Shown: positions 7,379 through 13,321 of the stretch, piece by piece
How positions within the stretch are numbered: position 1 is the stretch's first letter
Layout of the letters: every line of letters begins with the position of its first letter
Source of the DNA: Gammaproteobacteria bacterium
Lineage (GTDB): Bacteria; Pseudomonadota; Gammaproteobacteria; Comchoanobacterales; Comchoanobacteraceae
Length of the DNA: 13,865 nt
Direction of reading: 5' to 3'
NCBI GenBank assembly: GCA_030829925.1
Contig: JAURNZ010000031.1
Coordinates: 1-13,865, forward strand
The notes under the pieces: generated by a model
Told to the model about the DNA's origin: nothing
The model's database searches: none
Seen by the model: the letters and a program-made list of their open reading frames with translations, nothing else
Program-made: the position numbers and the translations under genes

Positions 7379-7406
7379 ATAATAACAACATATCATCAGT
7401 TGTCAA
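7379..7406 (-). promoter_or_regulatory. sigma-70 promoter for the two-gene membrane-protein operon
   Basis: On the minus strand, a perfect -35 TTGACA (7401-7406) is separated by 16 bases from a -10 TATTAT (7379-7384, 5 of 6 matches). The expected start near 7372 leaves a leader of about 24 bases that contains the TAGGAG ribosome-binding site. The -35 directly abuts and shares two bases with the A/T tract of the terminator of the preceding gene, so termination and re-initiation are packed into some 60 bases. Confidence 0.75.
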
Positions 7407-7436
7407 AAAAAAAGAGGTCCTAAGACCTCTTTTTTT
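7407..7436. terminator. intrinsic (Rho-independent) terminator, structurally bidirectional
   Basis: GAGGTC (7414-7419) and GACCTC (7424-7429) form a 6-bp G/C-containing stem with a 4-base loop. Flanking runs of seven A and seven T extend the stem or act as the U-tract. In the minus direction it lies 15 bases after the stop of the 7451-8530 gene and separates that gene from the downstream two-gene operon. It would also work for plus-strand transcription. Confidence 0.92.
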
Positions 7437-7450
7437 CAGATAAAGTTAAA

Positions 7451-8530
7451 CTATGATGCTTCTACAGCAGCACGATATAAAGTACGATCATCAAAATCTA
7501 CTCTATCGCCTTCCTCAACACCGAACAACCCTGCGTCTTTAGATAAAGTCATCGCACGGAATTTTTGTGTACCATCAACACCGTTAAATTGCTTAATAAA
7601 GCTATCAACAGTTTCGTCGACTTCAGCTTCTACAGCTTCTACAGCTTTGCCGCCTTTATCACCCTCAACGACTGCAGCGAGAGTTGAAGTTTTAGATTCC
7701 TGCTTAACCACTAACTTGTTAGTCTCATCATCAAGAGTCACTTTAACATTCTCTGGAGCTTTAGCTACAACATCTTTAATGATTTCATGATCTACAAAAG
7801 TTACAACACCGTATAATGTTTCAACAAATGCTTTATGAGCTTCTTGGTGATTATCAACAAGGGCTTTAATAGCTTCTTCATCGCTATCAGTTGGGATTAC
7901 ATCAGCATTCTTACCAAATTGACGATTTAAAAGATAATGAACTGGTTTTGTTACAGCATAGAAAAGGTCTACAACATCATGAACTAAGCCAAATGCACTA
8001 TCAGCGATTGAAAGTACAGTTGTTAGTAACAAAGCACCAAAGTCAAGTACAAAATTATAAGTACCTTTTGCAGCGTTCTTCATGCTCCAATTTTGTCTAA
8101 CAGGTTTTGTCATAACTCTGTGAGCCAATTCAACTGCTGCATAGCCGACAACTGCAAATATTGATAAAACATGAGCAAAAATGTTACCTACAGTTCTTAG
8201 GTAATGTTCTTTGTTACATCCTTCTATAAGCTGTTTCATTTCAAAGTCACCTACGGCTTCACCTTGTCTGAAAGAAGTCATGTCAGATAATATAGCTGTA
8301 AGCTCACTACCAGTACGCGCAAGCTTTCTCATCATAAAATATCTGCTAAAGAAACCAGTCGTTTGTGTTTCTGCAGTGTGGTAAATTTTACCATCCATTT
8401 TGAAAGCTGGATCACCTTCTACATCAGTTTTTTCACTAGGTGTTACTAGTTTGTCAAAGATATTTTTTACGAATTCATCTGTTTTAGAATCTTTTGATTG
8501 TCCTACAACCAAATCCAAAATTGCTGTCAT
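7451..8530 (-). CDS. unrecognised membrane-associated protein, possible distant paralog of the next two genes
   Basis: This 359-residue protein belongs to no family I recognise. I chose the ATG at 8530: it follows an excellent Shine-Dalgarno (AGAGGTG, about 6 bases away), whereas an in-frame GTG three codons earlier sits on top of that element. The layout is a soluble N-terminal region (1-110), a hydrophobic core with segments near 112-135, 158-176 and 180-201, and a soluble acidic C-terminal region (205-359) with a Val/Ala/Glu-rich patch (KAVEAVEAEVDE). The last core segment has an Asp 19 residues before the Pro of VTKP (D177 to P196). The same spacing precedes VTSP in the 6155-7348 protein (D168 to P187), which hints at common ancestry. 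Transcription is monocistronic: its own promoter upstream and a strong terminator 15 bases downstream. Confidence 0.87.
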   Translation of the reverse strand: MTAILDLVVGQSKDSKTDEFVKNIFDKLVTPSEKTDVEGDPAFKMDGKIYHTAETQTTGFFSRYFMMRKLARTGSELTAILSDMTSFRQGEAVGDFEMKQLIEGCNKEHYLRTVGNIFAHVLSIFAVVGYAAVELAHRVMTKPVRQNWSMKNAAKGTYNFVLDFGALLLTTVLSIADSAFGLVHDVVDLFYAVTKPVHYLLNRQFGKNADVIPTDSDEEAIKALVDNHQEAHKAFVETLYGVVTFVDHEIIKDVVAKAPENVKVTLDDETNKLVVKQESKTSTLAAVVEGDKGGKAVEAVEAEVDETVDSFIKQFNGVDGTQKFRAMTLSKDAGLFGVEEGDRVDFDDRTLYRAAVEAS

Positions 8531-8577
8531 AATTGGCACCTCTACTTATTTACGCAATTAAAAAAATTAATATATTG

Positions 8578-8606
8578 ATAGTAACGATACTAAAATAGAA
8601 ATGCAA
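8578..8606 (-). promoter_or_regulatory. probable promoter for the monocistronic membrane-protein gene
   Basis: On the minus strand, TTGCAT (8601-8606) and TACTAT (8578-8583, 4 of 6 matches to TATAAT) are separated by the ideal 17 bases. They lie in the 71-base AT-rich gap after the 8611-9522 gene. The start would fall near 8571, leaving a leader of about 40 bases that carries the AGAGGTG ribosome-binding site. The -35 matches at only three positions, so strength is uncertain. Confidence 0.5.
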
Positions 8607-8610
8607 GCGT

Positions 8611-9522
8611 TTATAAAATCATTCCATTGCCCATGCCTGACTGATTAGTTAAACCAACTGGTTCTTCTAAACCCTGGCCTTCAAAAATGTCCTTGAGTTC
8701 AACCTCTATTTCATCGTTTTCAAATAATTCTTGATAACTTCCATATCCCTCTCCTTCGTAATCAAATGATCCAGGGTTTTCTGCTAATTTTTTTGCTAAT
8801 TCAACAGCTTCCTCGGGAGTATGTGAATTACTTAGTGACTGAAATATGTTTTTTTCACCGACTTGAAAATGTATTTTAACCTTTGAGGTTTTATTTGAGC
8901 CATATACCTTATCACATTTAGCTGCAATGACAAGCTGTGCTTTTAGACAATTCCTAAAATCTTCACTATTATTAAGATCAAAACCTTTAAAATTAAAATA
9001 CAACACTGGTGTATCATTTTTATCATTAAGTTCTTTAAACCTAAGCGCTGCTTCATCAATTAAATTTAATGGCTGATCTATGCCCCCAGTATAAGGAGTT
9101 GATAGTTTCGTTTGAAATTTATCTGTACTAATATCAAACTCTGGATATCTTTGCTGAGCCAAATATTTCACATAATTTTCAGGATAATTATCACGGCCAT
9201 CTACCTCACACTGTTTTATAATAAATATTTTATAAAATTCACTCCAACCTTCGTCATCAACCGGTTGCCATTGTTCATCACCATTACTTTCTAGCTCGCC
9301 AAGATTACGTGTCGCCCGTGCACTGAAATATTCGCTATCCTGGTAACTTCTGTCTGCTTCATACAAAATATAAAATAAACATTTTTCAATTTCTATTGTC
9401 GTGGGATTGCCATTATCAACGCTCGCGCTCTCTTGTAAAAGGCTGGTATCAGTGCTGTTATTTGTTGTAGCACTAGGACCTTCACCATTTGCCCGCAATG
9501 TAAGCTCAATTCCTTTATCCAT
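8611..9522 (-). CDS. unrecognised acidic soluble protein, translationally coupled to the upstream gene
   Basis: I cannot assign this 303-residue protein. It has no signal peptide and no membrane segment. The first ~40 residues are Ser/Thr/Asn-rich and probably disordered. A mixed domain follows with aromatic-rich stretches (CLFYILYEADRSYQDSEYF) and, later, a strand-helix-strand pattern around VLYFNFKGFDL and KVKIHFQVGE. The C-terminus is strongly acidic (YQELFENDEIEVELKDIFEG) and ends in a Gly/Met-rich tail with a hydrophobic last residue (NGMIL). The ATG at 9522 overlaps the stop of the 9515-11461 gene by 8 bases (ATGGATAA) and follows AGGGAG by 6 bases. The frame extends 34 codons further upstream, but that lies inside the neighbour and has no ribosome-binding site. 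A Glu-rich C-terminus with a hydrophobic terminal residue resembles the 'E-block' type of Dot/Icm secretion signal; this is weak evidence. Confidence 0.82.
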   Translation of the reverse strand: MDKGIELTLRANGEGPSATTNNSTDTSLLQESASVDNGNPTTIEIEKCLFYILYEADRSYQDSEYFSARATRNLGELESNGDEQWQPVDDEGWSEFYKIFIIKQCEVDGRDNYPENYVKYLAQQRYPEFDISTDKFQTKLSTPYTGGIDQPLNLIDEAALRFKELNDKNDTPVLYFNFKGFDLNNSEDFRNCLKAQLVIAAKCDKVYGSNKTSKVKIHFQVGEKNIFQSLSNSHTPEEAVELAKKLAENPGSFDYEGEGYGSYQELFENDEIEVELKDIFEGQGLEEPVGLTNQSGMGNGMIL

Positions 9523-11461
9523 TTTTTGCTCCCTTAACTCTAACTTCGATCTGCTTATCGCCACCTTTCTTAACTTCCAGTTTATAACTATCAAGACTTG
9601 CCTGTGCCTCTGAGGCTTTTTCACCAGCTGTTATTATTATATTTTTAGCTTTACTAAAAACACCCTTACAATCAGAATCACTAGTCACTTCATCACCACC
9701 TTTTAAACTTTTAAATAATTCAAACACGTCGCCTACTTTCTTGCACAACTTGTTACATACCTTTTCTTTTAATTTTTCAACATTTTCTTTAAACTTTTCA
9801 AATTTTTCTTTTAAATCTTTTAATTGATCTTGCAAAACTTTACATTCATCACTGGCCTGGTCAGATTTATCCTTAATACTGTTTTCAACTTCTTCTATTT
9901 TTTCTTGATGATTTGTAAAATATCCTTTACTGGCCTCATCGATTGCCTTTAAAGCATTATTGACTTCAATGGCTTGCTCTCTCTGCTCTAATGTATCTAA
10001 TTCATCTTCTTTAAATATATCCGCTTTAGTTATTTTATTTAAGCGACTAAAAACACTACCATTATAACGGGCACTGAAGGTTCCTTCATCCACAACAGAT
10101 GTATTTTTCACATTTGAATCTGCGCCTGTATTGTATTTTTTAAGCGTTTTATATACTTCTAATTCTTGCTCACTTGGTTTATCTGAATGCACACCAGTTA
10201 AACTTTGATAATCGAGCTCAATTTTATCCTTGCCATTATAATGAAAGACAGGGGGTTTTGGGTTTTTTGGGTTTTTTGGATCTTTTCTTTTATCCCTTAA
10301 TGCAGCAAGTGCTCTTGGAACACCACTGATGTTGGCAATTCTCATAAGGCCCTCTTTGATAAAATTTCCGCTTAAAATATTTTTTTCTTTATTTCTTTCA
10401 ATCAACGGCTTCAATGCTTCACCAAATCCATCCTTCCATTGACCATCTTCTTTAAATGCTGACAATCCATCTTTATCATTTAAATTATTCTTTAGCGTTT
10501 CTAAATTAGTATCTAAAGAATCTATTTCAGCATTATCTCCCTTATTTAACTGCTCGATTGCTTCAGAAATAATATCTATGGCAGCATGCGCATCCATAAC
10601 AGATGACATCTTTGCCAATTGGTATATCGTATTATTACCCCTATGAAGGCCTTCTGTTATTGCTATTTGATCTTGCAATTTTTTATCGTCAGAGAACAAT
10701 CCTGATGCATTTGCTAAAGAAAAACCCATACTTGTGTACAAATATGATGGAAAGGATTTCGCAGGCACAAGCTTTGATTGAACACCATTATTGTATGAAT
10801 ACTCATTATCAGCTTCATGTTTAACCAAATAATGCCCTTCAAATGTCTTAATATCAGGCGGCCTAGACCCTCCACCAATAGCTACAGCAACCATCCCAGC
10901 TGCCTGATGCAACTTGCCAAGCGAACAAGTGATGGTTCTTAGCTTATCTCGACCACCTGCCTCAACAGCATATTGATACAATTGTCCACTTTCACGTTGT
11001 GAATTTGACCTTAAATAAGTTTTTTTAAATGAGTAAGTTGTTCCTGAATCATTAGTTGTGGCTTCAAACATAGTGTCATCTGTAAGCGATCCTCTAATGA
11101 ACCTAGCATCATCACCACTGCTGGCATGCGTACTCAAACCATAACTTTGTTTTGAGCCATAAACAGCCTGAGCACCATAGAATGCTTGCCATGCAGCCAC
11201 CATACCACTATATGTTTCAATGTTTTTCTTCTTTTCTTCTTCATCCTGAGCAAAAAATTCTTTATTAAATGTTTCAGCCTGTGAAAATCTTTTTTTTTGT
11301 TCATCCTGAATCTCATAACGATAAAAATAGTTGCGATTAAAGTTGCGATTAAAAAAGTTGCCCTGCACATCTTTAGACTTAATACCTGCTAGCCCCATGG
11401 GCTTGTTGGGCTCTATGTTCGAATTTTCTGGCTCTTGGGAATCTATATTACCATCTGGCAT
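9515..11461 (-). CDS. unrecognised 648-residue soluble protein with C-terminal coiled coil
   Basis: This is the largest gene of the unassigned block. It has no signal peptide or clear membrane segment. The N-terminus is disordered and polar, followed by an Asn/Arg/aromatic repeat (FFNRNFNRNYFYR, about 36-48) and a charged helix (about 52-82). Residues ~85-300 look globular, with a Gly-rich loop (AVAIGGGSRPP, 193-202). A Lys/Pro/Asn repeat (DPKNPKNPKPP, 394-404) acts as a linker. Residues ~480-585 are dominated by heptad-like charged helices (LKDLKEKFEKFKENVEKL) and contain three Cys (540, 569, 573). The ATG at 11461 follows GAGG by about 7 bases and has an extended -10 promoter. Its stop overlaps the next start by 8 bases, so the two products are made together and may interact. 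No catalytic motif is visible. Confidence 0.87.
   Translation of the reverse strand: MPDGNIDSQEPENSNIEPNKPMGLAGIKSKDVQGNFFNRNFNRNYFYRYEIQDEQKKRFSQAETFNKEFFAQDEEEKKKNIETYSGMVAAWQAFYGAQAVYGSKQSYGLSTHASSGDDARFIRGSLTDDTMFEATTNDSGTTYSFKKTYLRSNSQRESGQLYQYAVEAGGRDKLRTITCSLGKLHQAAGMVAVAIGGGSRPPDIKTFEGHYLVKHEADNEYSYNNGVQSKLVPAKSFPSYLYTSMGFSLANASGLFSDDKKLQDQIAITEGLHRGNNTIYQLAKMSSVMDAHAAIDIISEAIEQLNKGDNAEIDSLDTNLETLKNNLNDKDGLSAFKEDGQWKDGFGEALKPLIERNKEKNILSGNFIKEGLMRIANISGVPRALAALRDKRKDPKNPKNPKPPVFHYNGKDKIELDYQSLTGVHSDKPSEQELEVYKTLKKYNTGADSNVKNTSVVDEGTFSARYNGSVFSRLNKITKADIFKEDELDTLEQREQAIEVNNALKAIDEASKGYFTNHQEKIEEVENSIKDKSDQASDECKVLQDQLKDLKEKFEKFKENVEKLKEKVCNKLCKKVGDVFELFKSLKGGDEVTSDSDCKGVFSKAKNIIITAGEKASEAQASLDSYKLEVKKGGDKQIEVRVKGAKNG
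10251..10277. repeat. three tandem 9-base G/T units inside a coding region
   Basis: On the plus strand, GGGGGTTTT is followed by two exact GGGTTTTTT units and a further GG. On the coding (minus) strand this gives the K-N-P repeat of the linker in the 648-residue protein. The unit length is a multiple of three, so gain or loss of a unit would keep the frame and change only linker length. The G-runs (5, 3, 3, 2) could support at most a two-layer quadruplex. Confidence 0.7.
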
Positions 11462-11493
11462 ACCAACCTCATCATGCTTATTATTACTATTTT

Positions 11494-11502
11494 ATTATAG
11501 CA
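11494..11502 (-). promoter_or_regulatory. extended -10 promoter for the two-gene soluble-protein operon
   Basis: The minus strand reads TGCTATAAT, a perfect extended -10 element. No good -35 lies 16-18 bases upstream, which extended -10 promoters tolerate. The start would fall near 11487, giving a leader of about 25 bases that includes the GAGG ribosome-binding site of the 648-residue protein. Confidence 0.65.
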
Positions 11503-11550
11503 TATAAGGAAGATAAGATTAGAAAGATGATGCCTAAGTTATTGTAAAAA

Positions 11551-12174
11551 CTATATATCTTCGTCGGTTATTTCTGGAAAATCAAAAGGAATGACCTCAT
11601 CACCATCACCACCACTGGATGCGCTAAGCACCAACGATGCATCAAATGTGGGCTGTCTTTGATCATATGCCTGCAAGAGTGATTCGGAACGATTGTATCG
11701 ACCCATGGCATCGTTATCATCTGTTGGCTCATATCCTTCACAATTCAAACCATTAACGCGACACATGGCCCACATACACCATTTCATGAGTTCTGATCCC
11801 TCAATGATTTTAACACCTGTCCAACCTTGCTCCAAAACCATCAATACAACCTCACCTGCAGTCTTAAAACACTGTGTGGCAATGCTTCTATCAGAAGGTG
11901 GCACTGCGATGTCACTTCCAGGGTCGCCTGTCATATCAGCATCTAGTTCACCTGACTCATAAGGATCGAATGGTGCACATGCCACTGCAGCAGGTGATAT
12001 AGAATCTGCTGGCCAGTATTTCACTAGCCAACCAGTGAACGATACATTTTTTTCGTAAGTAGTGAAAAACACTTCAGGATCAACAGGTTTGGTGCCAAGT
12101 GAAGTAATTCTTAAAAAAGGATACCGATTTTCTCTGAGAAAATGAAGACCTGCTTCTTGGCTTGGATTGGACAC
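11551..12174 (-). CDS. small protein with an LPD7-like domain
   Basis: The start is a GTG preceded by AGGAG at 6 bases, giving 207 residues. Residues ~1-90 are unrecognised. Residues ~95-156 resemble the 'large polyvalent protein associated domain 7' (LPD7): an alpha helix, then QGWTGVKIIEGSELMKW, an Ala/Trp helix and NGLNCEGYEPTDDN. The family pattern seen here is GW-x2-hydrophobic-K-hydrophobic-x-GS, W-x2-A-x3-NG and GYEPT. LPD7 is known from long polyvalent proteins and relaxases of conjugative elements and phages, so a short chromosomal version is unusual. The C-terminal 50 residues are Ser/Gly/Asp-rich and acidic (ending PFDFPEITDEDI), probably disordered. It is divergent from xseB and separated from the 648-residue protein gene by 89 bases that contain the latter's promoter. 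The domain call is from memory of the family pattern, without a profile search. Confidence 0.8.
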   Translation of the reverse strand: MSNPSQEAGLHFLRENRYPFLRITSLGTKPVDPEVFFTTYEKNVSFTGWLVKYWPADSISPAAVACAPFDPYESGELDADMTGDPGSDIAVPPSDRSIATQCFKTAGEVVLMVLEQGWTGVKIIEGSELMKWCMWAMCRVNGLNCEGYEPTDDNDAMGRYNRSESLLQAYDQRQPTFDASLVLSASSGGDGDEVIPFDFPEITDEDI

Positions 12175-12267
12175 AATTCACTCCTGCTTATTGAATATAT
12201 CTATCATAGACAGGATGAGTTTTTTTTTCCACTCAAAAATGTGTTTTCTATTAAGATGTCTTTACTG

Positions 12268-12273
12268 TATAAT
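12268..12273 (+). promoter_or_regulatory. consensus -10 element placed for a leaderless xseB transcript
   Basis: A perfect TATAAT ends 6 bases before the xseB ATG at 12280, so the expected transcription start coincides with the start codon. There is no Shine-Dalgarno between them. The -35 region (about 12245-12250, TTTCTA) is poor. It lies in the roughly 105-base divergent gap between xseB and the LPD7-like gene; the rest of that gap holds a T9 run and an AGGAG ribosome-binding site for the minus-strand gene. Confidence 0.5.
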
Positions 12274-12279
12274 GACTTT

Positions 12280-12504
12280 ATGAGTAAAGATAAAATTAGC
12301 TTTGAAGCCCAACTCAGTCAGTTAAATGAAATTGTTAATGCGCTTGAAGTTGGCGAACTTTCTTTAGATGATTCATTAAAGCAATATGAGGCCGGCATTA
12401 AACTTGTTCGCGCCTGCCAAGAAAAGCTAAATAATGCACAACAACAAATAGAGATACTTAAAGATAAAGGGGTTGAGCCCTTTGATGTAGATGATTCAGC
12501 TTGA
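12280..12504 (+). CDS. xseB: exodeoxyribonuclease VII small subunit
   Basis: XseB is the small subunit of exonuclease VII, a single-strand-specific nuclease in which several XseB chains bind one XseA. The 74-residue product matches the family: an N-terminal helix with FEAQLSQLNEIVNALEVGEL, the conserved SLDDSLKQYEAGIKLVRACQEKL helix, and a short acidic tail. The frame is open a further 46 codons upstream, but those codons are out of family and run into the divergent gene. Family length supports MSKDKISF. A second in-frame ATG at 12256 cannot be excluded. The stop overlaps ispA by 14 bases, the classical xseB-ispA arrangement; dxs, which often follows, is replaced by hemF. Confidence 0.94.
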   Translation: MSKDKISFEAQLSQLNEIVNALEVGELSLDDSLKQYEAGIKLVRACQEKLNNAQQQIEILKDKGVEPFDVDDSA

Positions 12505-13321
12505 TTTTGAAAAACACTTACTTCCCCATTTAGACCCAAACTTACTGAGTGAGTCACAGGTATTGTTTAAAGCCATCGTGCATTTATTTAAAGGACCCAG
12601 TAAACTTTTTCGTCCTAAATTACTTCTAGCCACACACGCTTCATTTGCTGAGCCAGGCAAACTTGCCTATCAATCAGCATTAGCATTGGAATGTATTCAT
12701 ACTTTTTCCCTAGTTCATGATGACTTACCAGACATGGACGATGCCGATGAACGCAGACATATTCCATCCGTTCATAAAGCCTATGGCAATGCCCAAGCAA
12801 TTTTAGCCGGTGATGCATTATTTAACCTTGGGTTTGATATCTTAGCGCATGCAGATGGCACACCTGAACAATGTTTAAAAATGATCCAAGTAGTGTCCAG
12901 AGCCATTGGACACAAAGGCATGACTCTGGGTCAAAGTTTAGACATTCAAAATCCTAATTCAAAAGACGACTTGTTGGCATGTTACCGCCTTAAAACTGGT
13001 GCGCTCATCGAGTCATCTTGTTTACTTGGTGCTATTTGTGCTGAAGTTGATGATCCTGACACCTTGGCTTTAATTCAAAACATGGGTGAACACATTGGTA
13101 TTTATTTTCAAATTGAAGATGACTTGTTTGATTATACACAAAGCCTAACAGGCAAAACGCAACAACCTAATTCAGCCAACTTAGTTCATCACATAGGCAT
13201 TGAGGCATGTCAAAAACTTATTCATAAACACCAAACACAAGCTTTTGAATATATTGACCAACTACCAAACCCAGAACCATTACACCAACTTACCAACCAT
13301 TATTTAGAACGACAATGCTAG
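12491..13321 (+). CDS. ispA: (2E,6E)-farnesyl diphosphate synthase
   Basis: IspA condenses dimethylallyl and geranyl diphosphate with isopentenyl diphosphate to make farnesyl diphosphate, the precursor of undecaprenyl phosphate and quinone side chains. Both Asp-rich motifs are present: HDDLPDMDD (first, chain-length determining region) and QIEDDLFDY (second). Also visible are AILAGDALF, GQSLDIQ and YRLKTGALI. The protein has 276 residues against 299 in E. coli. Two regions deviate. The usual GGKR-x-RP near the N-terminus is PSKLFRP, which keeps the Lys and last Arg-Pro but loses the Gly-Gly and the first Arg. After GKTQ the typical GADxxxGKSTYP segment is shortened and replaced (QPNSANLVHHIG). 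The main metal-binding residues are intact, so activity is likely. It overlaps xseB by 14 bases and hemF by 7. Confidence 0.93.
   Translation: MIQLDFEKHLLPHLDPNLLSESQVLFKAIVHLFKGPSKLFRPKLLLATHASFAEPGKLAYQSALALECIHTFSLVHDDLPDMDDADERRHIPSVHKAYGNAQAILAGDALFNLGFDILAHADGTPEQCLKMIQVVSRAIGHKGMTLGQSLDIQNPNSKDDLLACYRLKTGALIESSCLLGAICAEVDDPDTLALIQNMGEHIGIYFQIEDDLFDYTQSLTGKTQQPNSANLVHHIGIEACQKLIHKHQTQAFEYIDQLPNPEPLHQLTNHYLERQC

Noticed and set aside
5105..8530. Pore-forming toxin, colicin or toxin-antitoxin reading for the membrane proteins
   Set aside because: No immunity-like partner, no recognisable toxin domain and proteins of 350-400 residues with large soluble ends; hydrophobic core alone is not enough.
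8531..8539. GTG start three codons upstream of the 7451-8530 gene
   Set aside because: It would sit directly on the AGAGGTG Shine-Dalgarno that serves the ATG at 8530.
9523..9624. 34-codon upstream extension of the 303-residue acidic protein
   Set aside because: Lies within the end of the upstream gene; the downstream ATG has a good Shine-Dalgarno and a coupled overlap.
10603..10824. Plus-strand ORF within the 648-residue protein gene
   Set aside because: Antisense shadow without ribosome-binding site or homology; the minus-strand frame is continuous across it.
11551..12174. Fragment of a decaying conjugative relaxase
   Set aside because: The frame is intact with its own GTG start and ribosome-binding site, and no relaxase catalytic motifs, integrase, transposase or att repeats are visible in the window.
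12142..12279. 46-codon N-terminal extension of xseB
   Set aside because: Not part of the XseB family, crosses the divergent promoter region and overlaps the start of the LPD7-like gene; the family length fits the start at 12280.
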